From Haematococcus lacustris (Eukaryota > Chlorophyta > Chlorophyceae > Chlamydomonadales > Haematococcaceae): a stretch of 64,000 nucleotides of DNA. The stretch is from NCBI GenBank assembly GCA_030144725.1, contig JASKMD010000007.1, positions 9,472,503-9,536,502 on the forward strand, written 5' to 3'. How positions within the stretch are numbered: position 1 is the first letter of the stretch; every line of letters begins with the position of its first letter. The notes beneath the pieces are model-generated. The model was given only the letters and a program-made list of their open reading frames with translations. It was not told where the DNA came from and made no database searches. A program made the position numbers and the translations under genes. Below are positions 11,001 through 22,500 of this stretch, piece after piece.

Positions 11001-12576
11001 GCGCACTATCGATTGAACCAAAACCAGGCATTTCACCACGTGCACATGCAGTTGCAAATGTGCAAGGTTGGTCCTCAAATCACAGTGCCAACAGCCAGGA
11101 CCTCACCTTTTCCGCTTGCTCAAGCTATCCAAACAGCTGCACTGCAGATCCAACACTTTTCAACATCTTCTGAAGGGTGTTGGTCTGTGGCTAGGGCGCG
11201 ACCGATCATATGACTTGCTGAGGAATTGGTCATATGACTGAATATGATGGCTTAAAGATGGGATATGACCGGGTCTGTAGTCAAGAGGATAATGTGGCAG
11301 ATTACCACACTAATCCACCTGGGAACCCCGAGTGTGAAGAGGGTTTGACGCCCTCCAGTATCGCCCTCAGTTGCAGCTAGCCCGCCGCAACACTCCTCTA
11401 CTCTCCGCGAAGTTAACCATTGAGGTTGAGACCACGGCAATGAGGCTCTCTGTATCCTCTTGTAATCGATCTCTGCAGCCTTGGTCATGCGCAAAATGAT
11501 ATTGGCTACGCGGGTTCCATGCTCCTATCTCAAAGATGTCAAGCTCCTCAGCTGCAGCGGCCGGAGCCACCTATGTGCAATGTACAAGCCTTGTAACATG
11601 CGATGCTAAGGTTGCATGCTATTGCTTTAGCAAAAGGGGTCAGCAAATTCGAAATGCTCGGCGGTTGGGTCCGACGGTCAGGATGTCCCAACATGGGGTT
11701 GGTAATCTTCATGCAAGTACTCGCTACAAAGTGCACCGATTGCGATAGCGTTTGTTGCATTTGCACCTGCGAATAACTCCGCATCTACTGGCAAGCGGCG
11801 CATTAATCCTTGCGTCAGAGTCCATGCCGGCGCAAGCGTGCGCGGACACACCTCAGCTGCTCACTATCGATTGTTCTAGTGGTGAGTAGCGGCACCAATG
11901 AGCGAACTGCGCTTGGCATCGAGCCTGAAGTACAATCAATGTTCAGCCCGCCAGGCTTGCTCCGCGAGCCTTTCATTGGTGCAGGCGGTGTTGGAGGGCC
12001 ATCGTGGGGCTAGTAATGACTCGACATTGCAGCGAGGTGCGAATGGATAGCGGTTTCTCTAGCCAGCCACACAGAAAAAGGGACCCCCTTGCACAAATCG
12101 GCATGTTGTGAGCTGACCATTCTGAGTTATTAGAATTTCGAGTGATTACTCTGTTCGTAACTCTACGACGCAGCTGCTGGAATAGAAAGCACGGCAATCC
12201 ATCAACCAGGCCCGCCACCTCACCCTTTGGCGTGACCCGACTCTGCCTTGCAGAATTGACTAGCCTACTCCGCCCGCACCCCCTTGCAGCCCCACCACCT
12301 CCCAGCCCCCGCAGAAGCCTCCCACCCCCTCCCACCCCCTCACTGCCCCCTCACTGCCCCGCCAACCCTTCCCACCCCCTCCCACCCCTTCCCACCCCTT
12401 CCCAGCCCCTACCACCCCCGCCACCCCATCCCACCCCATCCCACCCCTTCCCACCCCTTCCCACCCCCTCCCAGCCTACTCCTACCGCCTGGACCCTGCC
12501 CCCTCGCACCCCCTCGCACCGCCCAGATCACAGACGTGTTGGCCATCGTCCCCCTCCCTTGTGCCACAGCTGACCC
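11001..12576. other. Intergenic, no gene recognised
   Basis: 11200-11800 has short open stretches on the minus strand (for example EELDIFEIGAWNP near 11520) but no convincing exon chain or family match. 12280-12500 is C-rich low-complexity DNA. The HSCB promoter should lie near 11000-11300. Confidence 0.4.
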
Positions 12577-13040
12577 CTGACCTGCCCCCCCCTCCTGCTG
12601 CACCCCCCTGGCAGCAGCAGGCAGCTGGTGCTGGTGCTGCCCCTGACCTGCCCCCCCCTCCTGCTGCACCCCCTTGGCAGCAGCAGGCAGCTGGTGCTGG
12701 TGCCGCCCCTGACCTGCCCCCCCCTCCTGCTGCACCCCCTTGGCAGCAGCAGGCAGCTGGTGCTGGTGCCGCCCCTGACCTGCCCCCCCCTCCTGCTGCA
12801 CCCCCCTGGCAGCAGCAGGCAGCTGGTGCTGGTGCTGCCCCTGACCTGCCCCCCCCTCCTGCTGCACCCCCTTGGCAGCAGCAGGCAGCTGGTGCTGGTG
12901 CCGCCCCTGACCTGCCCCCCCCTCCTGCTGCACCCCCCTGGCAGCAGCAGGCAGCTGGTGCTTGTGCCGCCCCTGACCTGCCCCCCCCTCCTGCTGCACC
13001 CCCCTGGCAGCAGCAGGCAGCTGGTGCTGGTGCTGCCCCT
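12577..13040. repeat. 66-bp minisatellite, seven units
   Basis: Seven direct units of 66 bp beginning CTGACCTGCCCCCCCC and containing GGCAGCAGCAGGCAGCTGG. The period is a multiple of three, so several frames stay open (plus-strand frame PDLPPPPAAPPWQQQAAGAG). No flanking exon or homology supports translation. Confidence 0.9.
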
Positions 13041-14132
13041 GGGCTGCCCACCCCTCCAGCTGAGCAGCAGGGGGTCAGGGCGGAGCTGGACACAAACTCG
13101 ACACGCAAGCGGAGGGCGGGCGGGAGGGATCGGACCCAACATGTCGAGCAAGGTAACGTAGCAATGGCCTACACACCTTGAGTGGCCTTACCGAGTGGCC
13201 AGGTAGTAGGTACTACTCACGAAGCGGTCAAGCAATGCAGCAGCCTATTGGAGGTAATTCAGCTTGTATACTTCCGAGCATGGGTGGAGGGGCGTCGTTA
13301 CATCGGTTTGACGTGCCATGTGCATTGTTTTGACTGCGGCGACTGTCCCTGACTGTTTGCAGAGGCTACTGGGCCACGTCGGTCGCGGCGGTCGGTCGCG
13401 GCGAGGCCCGCATGAGCAAAACTGGCATGGATTTGAATGTCAAGATTTGAGCCGCCATAGCACTCAGCCCAGTGCACAGTATTTAATGTTACAAGCTGCA
13501 CCGCTTAGCTGACAGAGTCCTCTATCCAGGGATGAGCGAAACATAATAAGAAACCATGTGGCTGAGACGCGGCGTCGTTTTGATTACCAGGGGTCGGTTT
13601 CCTATCATTTCCTGTCATTTTTTGTTAGTTGGGGTCGCCTGACCGACGGTTGGGTCGCCACGGGTCGTCCATTTGCGCTGCTGAGACGCTCGCCAAGCAG
13701 CTGCAGGTATGCAGGAGAACCGTGTGGGGTCAGACCGCGCATCGCGCCAGCCACTTTTGCACACGGCCGAAAAGTGCAGTGGTGCAAGCAAATGGGATTC
13801 TTGAAACATGGGAACAGGGCCCATAGCTTGTTGTTGATGCGCAATTGACTTTGGTTCGGTTTGGGCTTGATCATATTTCATCATATTCTCTGGCTTGATC
13901 ATATTGGGTCATATCTTAAAGATTTTTCCGGGCGCGCCTTATCTGTGGCTGTGTGCTGCAAACCCCAGCTCGGTGGCACGTTACCTCCTAATGACCACAT
14001 ACCTCCAGTATCTTAGATTCAGCAGCCACATAAGACAGTGCAAGCGGGCGGTGTGGTCAGATCCCTGGCCCGCCCAATGGCTTGCAGCCAACCCACACAA
14101 GCCGCAGGCTGAGGCCAGGCCAGGCCACAGTA
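13041..14132. other. Intergenic, no gene recognised
   Basis: No supported gene or RNA. ATCATATT-like short repeats occur around 13868-13915, similar to short motifs near 11210-11250. Confidence 0.4.
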
Positions 14133-15506
14133 AGGGTCAGGGTCAAGGTCAGGGTCAGGGTCAGGGTCAGGGTCAGGGTCAGGGTCAAGGTCAGGGTCAG
14201 GGTCAGGGTCAGGGTCAGGGTCAGGGTCAGGGTCAGGGTCAGGGTCAGGGTCAGGGTCAGGGTCAGGGTCAGGGTCAGGGTCAGGGTCAGGGTCAGGGTC
14301 AGGGTCAGGGTCAGGGTCAGGGTCAGGGTCAGGGTCAGGGTCAGGGTCAGGGTCAGGGTCAGGGTCAGGGTCAGGGTCAGGGTCAGGGTCAGGGTCAGGG
14401 TCAGGGTCAGGGTCAGGGTCAGGGTCAGGGTCAGGGTCAGGGTCAGGGTCAGGGTCAGGGTCAGGGTCAGGGTCAGGGTCAGGGTCAGGGTCAGGGTCAG
14501 GGTCAGGGTCAGGGTCAGGGTCAGGGTCAGGGTCAGGGTCAGGGTCAGGGTCAGGGTCAGGGTCAGGGTCAGGGTCAGGGTCAGGGTCAGGGTCAGGGTC
14601 AGGGTCAGGGTCAGGGTCAGGGTCAGGGTCAGGGTCAGGGTCAGGGTCAGGGTCAGGGTCAGGGTCAGGGTCAGGGTCAGGGTCAGGGTCAGGGTCAGGG
14701 TCAGGGTCAGGGTCAGGGTCAGGGTCAGGGTCAGGGTCAGGGTCAGGGTCAGGGTCAGGGTCAGGGTCAGGGTCAGGGTCAGGGTCAGGGTCAGGGTCAG
14801 GGTCAGGGTCAGGGTCAGGGTCAGGGTCAGGGTCAGGGTCAGGGTCAGGGTCAGGGTCAGGGTCAGGGTCAGGGTCAGGGTCAGGGTCAGGGTCAGGGTC
14901 AGGGTCAGGGTCAGGGTCAGGGTCAGGGTCAGGGTCAGGGTCAGGGTCAGGGTCAGGGTCAGGGTCAGGGTCAGGGTCAGGGTCAGGGTCAGGGTCAGGG
15001 TCAGGGTCAGGGTCAGGGTCAGGGTCAGGGTCAGGGTCAGGGTCAGGGTCAGGGTCAGGGTCAGGGTCAGGGTCAGGGTCAGGGTCAGGGTCAGGGTCAG
15101 GGTCAGGGTCAGGGTCAGGGTCAGGGTCAGGGTCAGGGTCAGGGTCAGGGTCAGGGTCAGGGTCAGGGTCAGGGTCAGGGTCAGGGTCAGGGTCAGGGTC
15201 AGGGTCAGGGTCAGGGTCAGGGTCAGGGTCAGGGTCAGGGTCAGGGTCAGGGTCAGGGTCAGGGTCAGGGTCAGGGTCAGGGTCAGGGTCAGGGTCAGGG
15301 TCAGGGTCAGGGTCAGGGTCAGGGTCAGGGTCAGGGTCAGGGTCAGGGTCAGGGTCAGGGTCAGGGTCAGGGTCAGGGTCAGGGTCAGGGTCAGGGTCAG
15401 GGTCAGGGTCAGGGTCAGGGTCAGGGTCAGGGTCAGGGTCAGGGTCAGGGTCAGGGTCAGGGTCAGGGTCAGGGTCAGGGTCAGGGTCAGGGTCAGGGTC
15501 AGGGTC
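14133..15506. repeat. AGGGTC hexamer array, about 229 units
   Basis: 1,374 bp of nearly perfect (AGGGTC)n with only two AAGGTC variants noticed near its left end. Because the unit is six bases all frames are open and encode Gly-Gln, Arg-Val or Leu-Thr dipeptides; these are artefacts. The G-rich strand has GGG every six bases and can form G-quadruplexes. It is not the Chlamydomonas telomere repeat (TTTTAGGG). The same unit recurs near 36300, 48400, 52800 and 54100. Confidence 0.97.
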
Positions 15507-15678
15507 TCACAAGCAGTGAACACCACTAACAGGCACATCCCAACCAGCCTGCCACCAACCACCAACAAGCCAGCAACTTGACATCTATAACTGACTGAGC
15601 GGCTGCAATCAGTTCAATGTGGGTCACATATGACAGGGAGGCAGTATTCAGGTAGTTGCCAGCTCAGGGGCTTCTAAC
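15507..15678. other. Short spacer between hexamer array and LINE
   Basis: 172 bp between the end of the AGGGTC array and the left target-site duplication of the large LINE. No feature seen. Confidence 0.5.
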
Positions 15679-15692
15679 TGCAGCTGCAATCA
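15679..15692. repeat. Left target-site duplication of the large LINE
   Basis: TGCAGCTGCAATCA here is repeated exactly at 32999-33012, right after the TTTC tail of the LINE. A 14-bp direct repeat in the expected place supports insertion by target-primed reverse transcription and fixes the element ends at 15693 and 32998. Confidence 0.8.
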
Positions 15693-16579
15693 TAACTGCA
15701 CCAACAAATTTTACTTTGTTTCCTCTGACCGCAGACGCATCAACGAGGTCGTTTGGCCACAGCGCGTGAAGTTGCACGCTGAGACGAGCCGAACGAGTAC
15801 CGCATCGTGGACCCTGGACCTTGGACCTGGACGCCGAAGACAATGGCGCGCCTGCTTACCTGCCTGTGCCTGTGCTATTTTCTGATGGGGACCTCTGCTC
15901 CCCCACTGGTCCAATGCGGCTATGCTAACGGGATTGCGGGCCTTCGGCTGCAATCGTCTGAGTATACAAACGCGGCGGGTCCAACCAGTGGGTCCTGGAG
16001 TATGTTCACCTTTGACTCACTGGCCACAAAACGGGAAAGAGATGGGTTCCAAATGCTTCACAGATGCGATGTCTGCAACAGGTGCAACGACGTGGAACAG
16101 ACGGTGCTAAAACTCTCTCGGACGACAGAAGAGATGAACAGGTGGAGTGGTGCCGACATCCAGATAGCCAGTTCGGTCGCAATCGACAGCCCAAGTAGCA
16201 AACGGCAGCCGAGACCAGCCCTTGTCACAGATCAATCTACAGGCAACAGAAGGACTAGCCAAGCCAACAATGGTGAGCAATCTGACACCCCCTGGCAAGT
16301 TTTACCAAGAACCCAAACCTGCGACGCCGTTGCTGACATGATAACGCGCTGCAGCAGGCACTCTGCAAAACAGGCTATAGCCCATTGTGGAGAACCACCT
16401 GACATCCTCTTGCAGGTCCAGCCAAGATCCCAAACCTGGAAGGCTGCTACACATGCTATGATGTGCCACGGTAGAAGTAGCAAATGCTCCATGCACAAGA
16501 TACCCACCGGGCATGACCAGTCGCTTGACACGGATGCGCAGGCTGACATGAAGCACGCCGTCCAGCATTGCCACCACCT

Positions 16580-17560
16580 ACCAGCCATGTCCGATGCACA
16601 CCGGCATAACCAGACACTAAACACAAAATCGCATACCGCACATGCTGATGCGCAGGCAGCCAGTAGACATGCACCTCAGCATTGCCACCACCTGCCAGCC
16701 ATGAATGCTGCACACCGCCATAAGAAGACATCTGGCACAACTATGCAAACTGCGGATGCTGATGCGCAGGCCGCACAGAGACATGCTACTCAGCTGCACC
16801 ACCACCTGCCAGCCTTAGCTGCGGCAGCCTGGCACGACTAGCCTTATGACACAGCCAAGCTAGCTACACATGCTGATGCGCAGGCAGCCAATAGACATGC
16901 TCCTCAGCACTGCCACCACCTGCCAGCCATGATTGTTGCACACTGGCATAACCTGACATCTCACACAACTATGCAAACTGCGGATGCTGATGCGCAGGCC
17001 GCACAGAGACATGCTACTCAGCTGCACCACCACCTGCCAGCCTTAGCTGCGACAGCCTGGCACGACCAGCCTTATGACACAGCCAAGCTAGCTACACATG
17101 CTGATGCGCAGGCAGCCAATAGACATGCACCTCAGCACTGCCACCACCTGCCAGCCATGATTGTTGCACACTGGCATAACCTGACATCTCACACAACTAT
17201 GCAAACTGCGGATGCTGATGCGCAGGCCGCACAGAGACATGCTACTCAGCTGCACCACCACCTGCCAGCCTTAGCTGCGACAGCCTGGCACGACCAGCCT
17301 TATGACACAGCCAAGCTAGCTACACATGCTGATGCGCAGGCAGCCAATAGACATGCACCTCAGCACTGCCACCACCTGCCAGCCATGATTGTTGCACACT
17401 GGCATAACCTGACATCTCACACAACTATGCAAACTGCGGATGCTGATGCGCAGGCCGCACAGAGACATGCTACTCAGCTGCACCACCACCTGTCAGTCTT
17501 AGCTGCTGCTACCTGGCATGAACAGCCTTATGACACAGCCATGCTAGCTACACATGCTGA
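16580..17560 (+). repeat. 228-bp tandem repeats in LINE coding region
   Basis: ATGATTGTTGCACACTGG recurs at 16929, 17157 and 17385, a period of 228 bp (76 codons). Each unit encodes two related halves built on DADAQAAQRHATQLHHHLPA and HADAQAANRHAPQHCHHLPA. Copies are nearly identical, and the unit length is a multiple of three, so expansion keeps the frame. Confidence 0.9.
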
Positions 17561-18251
17561 TGCGCAAAAGCCTTACAACCACTTGCAAAGCCTTACCACC
17601 AACACCTGCAAAGCCTTACCACCACCACCGGCAAAGCCTTACCACCACCTGCCAGCTCTGACTGTCATACCCAATACCCTTTGTTCACCAACAACCACAA
17701 CCCACATCACCAACAACCACAACCCACATCACCACAACCACAACCCACACCACCAAGAACCACAACCCTCTGTTCACCAGCAACCACAACTTACACACAT
17801 TGGGACAACCATTAACCAACATAACAGGCTAATGAACATGCTCATGCTCTTTGTTACATGCACGCACCTGTTGAACACACTCTACCAACGCATAAGCCAC
17901 CCCTTGCAGCCCACAATCAAGGATTCCAAACGTTGCTTTAGGAAACACAAGAAACTAATCGCCCGTATCAGAGCGACGATTAGGACCACTTGTTACAATC
18001 TCATGGCAGGGATAGACGGCACCCAAGCTTCCTCTTGTGCCCTCTGTAAGCTGGCCGACAGGTTTCACCTCTCTACGCATGGAGCCAACAGCAGCCATCC
18101 TTACACAGTCAGCCAGTTCAATAGCACGCTGCATGTCTATTGCACCTACCAGATAGCAGCCAAAAGGAATGGAAGAGACAATACCCCATGCACCATGGAC
18201 CCCTTCTCTGCCGCCCGAGCTGTCTACTTGGCCTGGCTATTGCTAGCCGCT

Positions 18252-18278
18252 GGGGATGTTGAAGCTAACCCCGGCCCT
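18252..18278 (+). other. 2A ribosome-skipping peptide motif (GDVEANPGP)
   Basis: Codons at 18252-18278 read G-D-V-E-A-N-P-G-P, an exact match to the 2A core D-V/I-E-x-N-P-G-P. The hydrophobic AVYLAWLLLAA precedes it, as in known 2A sequences. In other 2A proteins the ribosome fails to link the last Gly and Pro, releasing the upstream product and continuing. Here it would separate the His-rich N-terminal part from the Josephin-like domains, whose product would start PAHCEEHHSG. Confidence 0.85.
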
Positions 18279-18317
18279 GCCCACTGTGAGGAGCATCACT
18301 CAGGAGCCAACCCCAAC

Positions 18318-18720
18318 CCCCTTTATTTCGAAGTTCAAATAGATCGCAACTGTCAAGCCCACTCCCTTAACAATGCAGTTGGCAAGCATTGGGTGAAACC
18401 TAATGACCTTCACACTTTTTGGAAAGCCTGGCAATATAGACTTCACGACGCAGGCGACAGGAAGGCGTGGTTGATTGCACGAGGCGACGGAGGTGCACTT
18501 AGCGACGAGGTCATCCACCTCTACCTTCAAACACACTACGGCCTGACTCTTACAAGCGTCGCCCAACTACACACCGCAGAGGACTGGAGCGACGACAAGC
18601 TTGACGCATTGGCGATGAAGTATGCCACCCTTAACTTCTTATGTAAAACGAACGGCCACAGCATGGCAATTAGAAAACTTGGCGGCCATTGGAAGCTCCT
18701 AGACTCCAACAGCCCCAGTA
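18318..18720 (+). other. Josephin-like cysteine-protease domain 1
   Basis: DRNCQAHSLNNAVG (Cys codon 18351) fits the Josephin active-site signature C-x-x-H-x-L-N-N. NGHSMAIRKLGGHWKLLDS (His codon 18657) fits the later His/Asp region of ataxin-3-type deubiquitinases. It directly follows the 2A site. Role is inferred: cutting the polyprotein or removing ubiquitin from the element's own proteins. Confidence 0.65.
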
Positions 18721-18905
18721 AAGCAGCTATACCAATTCACGAGTTGTCGCCTCTCTACAGAACAACCTTCCACGAGATATTCGTCATTGCACCAGACCCA
18801 GCAGCTACACCGACACAAACCATAGCCCTAAGACGAGAAGGTATATGCCACATCATAAGTCATAAGGAAGACAACATACCCAGGTACACAGTGCCAAACC
18901 CACTC

Positions 18906-19365
18906 CAGCCCCCATACATGGAGTATCAACATGATAACTGCTGCCTCGTACATGCCTTCAACATGGCCATGGGAGTCAAGCTGATAGACCATCAAGCAGT
19001 CATTAGACATTGTAAGAACCTGGCGGACCACATGCAACAACTAGCACAACAAGCTCGAGATATGGGGCTTGCAGTAAGAGCATTGCACACAAGCCATATC
19101 TACGACAAAGAAGGCAAGTTCTCATTAGACACATTGAACCACTACCTCCACCGCACACATCATAATACCTATCTACACCCAGCCACCCAACTCCTCCCCC
19201 GAGGCAGCATCACACCCGGTAAAATCCTGGGTGCAATTACAGACACAGGTGCAACATGCACAAGCGCAATCATCCTCCTCTCTTGTAACAATGGCAAAGA
19301 CATCGGCCATGCGACTGCTATAAGGCACACCTCACAAGGATGGCTCTGGTTGGACTCGCTACGCC
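18906..19365 (+). other. Josephin-like cysteine-protease domain 2
   Basis: HDNCCLVHAFNMAMG (Cys codons 18939 and 18942) repeats the C-x-x-H-x-F-N pattern. IGHATAIRHTSQGWLWLDSL supplies the His and Asp region. The order and spacing match domain 1, so it is a tandem duplicate with considerable divergence. Confidence 0.6.
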
Positions 19366-19513
19366 ACGCACCACAACCGCTCAACACGCCCCTTGACTGG
19401 CATCGCCTACAGGGCAGCCTGCTGACCATCACTGCAGGCAACGTAGAACACACAACATTTGTCCGCAGAGAGATATGAGATGATGTGGCTTACACCGCTT
19501 AAGCCGTCAGCCG

Positions 19514-22500
19514 TTAGGCTGCTAGGCCGCCCTCCCCCTCTAGGGGTTCGGGACTTTCTGTAACGCACTTCAAAGCAAGGTGCACAAACAAAGGTGCACA
19601 TGGGCTCAACATGAAGTCATGCAAATTCTCATTATTGTTTTGTAAGGTCATGGCAAACTCCGGCTGCTCCCTGATGGAACTCGTGGCAGTGCACTCAAAG
19701 ATGAAATGCATGGCGTCATCCACTACCCCCTCTGTGCATCTGGTGCATGTGCGATCAATGAAAGTTACCCCCTCAAACCGAGCCTTCTCCACCCCCAGAC
19801 CACTGTTGCCTAACCTGAACCTAGTCAAGCTCGTGCGAACTTCTGTAGATAGTTGTCTGTTAAGCAGGTGTGGTGCCATGTGATTGATGCCAATGCCGTC
19901 CCCATGCTTGAACCATGCAGCATACGAACATCTCTCCCGATGCACCGTCTCAGGCAATCTAGGGTCTCCCTCAAACCCAACCCAACGCCTCCCCCACCTC
20001 TCGAGCCACTTCACTTCCATAGCCTTGGTGCCTAGGACCATGTCCGGGCTCAAGGTGAACTCACCCCCCATCAGCTCTCTGGCGGCAAGCTGGAACTGAG
20101 CACTCCAGCTGGCCTGGCAACCCCTGCCTAACTCCACATCTGCCTTGATGACCCTCATTAGCAGGTCACTGTGGGATAGTTTGGCAGTGTTCCAGAACTT
20201 GCATGCAGCCCTAAGCCAGTAAAGTTGGAGGGGCAGCTGCCCCAACTCATGCAGCACCATCAGGCCTGACACTGAGCCACGTACCCTGGCAGCAAACCTG
20301 AGAAAGCTGAGCATGCGTGTTTGCACTGGGTTGGAGAGCTGCATACCGTGCCCAAGGAAGGCAGTGCCCCATACCTGGCTGCCATACAGCCCTAAGGGGA
20401 GCACAAACGCTCTAATGAGGTGACACAGGGCATAGGGATCATGCAGGACCCCATACTCTCTAGCACGCTTGCACGCCTGGCGCATGGCGAGGAACATGCC
20501 AGCCCTCATATGAGTGGCAGCAAAAGCAGGGGTGGCGCTGGGGTTGAAGTGCATGCCTAAGTACTTGAACTCTCTCACCACAGGCAGGATCTCATGCTTG
20601 TACCCAATCCTAGGTGCTGCAGTTTGTGAGTTGCCATTGAAGACCATCACCTTTGACTTGCCCACATTGACTGTAAGGTGTTTCCTGTCTGCAAAGCCTT
20701 GAAGCTGGCAGACCAGCCGCTGCAGCCCGTGGGGCGAGGTGCTCACCAGGGTCAAGTCATCAGCATACATGAAGTGGGTGACAGGTGTGCCTTGCACCCT
20801 CACAGCATCAACAGGACCCAGGAACTCCTTACTAATGTCGTGAACATAGAGAGCAAACAGGAGAGGGCTGATGGGGCAGCCTTGCTTGACACCTTGGTCC
20901 GGAATCACTGGGGGGGTGCGGTGGGGGCCATCTATCAGCACATAGCTATCATCCCTATACAGACCCTCCAGGCAGGCAAGCAAGGGCTGTGGCAGCTTGA
21001 CCCCAACCCGTAAGTGCTCCCACAATTGTTGTCGAGGTATGTGGTCATAGGCCTGTTTGAAGTCAATGAAGGCAGTGTAAAGCTTGCGGTGCTTGGCATC
21101 TGCGCTAGCCTTTTGAGCGTGGACAAGATGGCGCAGAATGAACATGGGTTGCATGGTGCTGCGTCCCGGGATGAACCCAAACTGCTCAGCTGGCAGCACT
21201 TTGTGTGTCATGCACCAGGCAGTCAGCACGTGCCGCAAGACGTTAGCATACAGGCGGTACAACACACTACTCACAGCAAGCATTCTGTACTTGTTGGGGT
21301 CTGTGGGGTCTGTGTCCTTGAAGAGGGGGCTGATCCTAGCTACCTTCCAAGCCGCTGGGATACACCCAGTGCGCATCATGCTGTGAAACCATGTGGCAAG
21401 CAGAGGGAGCAACAAGTATGTGGTAACACCCTCCTCAACTGTGCGGGCGTGCTTGATGAAGGGGGCTGGGACCCCATCCAGGCCAGGTGCTGTGTCATTG
21501 TTGAGTTCACGAAGTTGTGCTTGAACAATGGATGTGATGTTGTCAAGATGGGGCAGCTCATAGGTAGGTGCATGTGTTGTGACAGGGGCAGGGGCAGGGA
21601 CAGAGTGAGGTCTGCCTCTCCCAAGAGGGACGGCTTGCAAATGGGCAGGCACAGCTTGCCTGGTCCAGGCTGGCTCAGGGATCACATCAGGTGCTTCATG
21701 TGCCGCAATGGTGGTTGTGAAGTAGGCCTGCAGATGCTGATGCCACTTGTCAATGGGAACCATGGACTGCTGGCGTGCGTGCTTGACTCGGAGCATCTTG
21801 AGTGCATCCCCAGGGTTGTGCTTGAGCATGTCTAGAAGCTTGGCAGCTCTGTGCTTGGACCACGCAGACTTAGCTCTCGCAACCAGCCTCCTATAGGCCT
21901 GCTTTCTAGCCCTGTAAAGGTGCAAAGCCTCCCCGCTACGCAGAGCCTGCCAGAGTGCGGCTTTAGCCTCCTTGCATGACCGGTCAAACCAGGCAGGCTT
22001 AACTGTGGTGTGCTTGTCAACGCGTGCCAGCGGGCAGAGCCTTGGCTTGAGCATCCCCGCACTGCCCGCAGCCCGTGATATGATGTCATGCACAAAGCGG
22101 TTGATGGAGTCAGGGTGTGTGCCTTGCTCAACAGCCTGCTGGACAGCCATGACCTCCTCTTCCAAGGCAATAAGGGCACCCACATACCGTGCAGCCTGAT
22201 CTGGCTTCCATTGCAACTGTGGGCCAGTGTGGCAGTCAGCATTGCAGGTGTGAATGTGCGTAGTGGCTTGTGCTGGTGCCTTGAAAGACAGGGTGATGGG
22301 GGAGTGGTCAAACTCATGACAAGCGTCGGGAAAGGAAGATGTGTGGCTCAAAGAGTAAACCGACTCAGACATGATGATGTGCTCCGTGCGGGTGCTAGCT
22401 CTACAGGTGCGCTGCCCCATGTCCCCATGTCCCCTGCCGGTAGTGGCAACAAGGCCTGTAGCTGACAGCACGTCAATCAACTCCCTGCCCGCTTGGTTAG

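Larger units (their letters stand above)
15843..19478 (+). pseudogene. LINE polyprotein, N-terminal part (His-rich repeats, 2A, Josephin x2)
   Basis: One frame runs from ATG 15843 (MARLLTCLCLCYFLMGTSA, a hydrophobic, signal-like start) to the TGA at 19476-19478. It is broken only by TAG at 16839-16841, where the tandem repeat copies read CAG, so it is a C-to-T nonsense change. The frame could begin slightly upstream only at a GTG, so the ATG is preferred. From about 16560 to 17560 come His/Ala-rich repeats, then a Thr/Pro/His linker, a 2A motif and two cysteine-protease-like domains. The TGA at the end exists only because the nested LINE cut the codon: left flank AGAGAGATATG continues as AGAGATATGGCTAGC at 24271, where the frame reads REIWLADPQAGY. 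So this part was once joined to the frame resuming there. Confidence 0.85.

Noticed and set aside
11266..11340. tRNA-like look of GTCTGTAGTCAAGAGG
   Set aside because: A-box-like only; no B box and no cloverleaf.
11367..11570. Minus-strand open stretch with EELDIFEIGAWNP considered as an Alba-like exon
   Set aside because: Similarity too weak and adjoining exon frames do not join cleanly.
14133..15506. Telomere or CRISPR interpretation of the hexamer array
   Set aside because: Unit is not the algal telomere repeat and there are no spacers; it is a simple satellite.
13895..15581. Very long open frames of Gly-Gln, Arg-Val and Leu-Thr dipeptides on both strands
   Set aside because: Consequence of a six-base repeat with no stop in any frame; no gene context.
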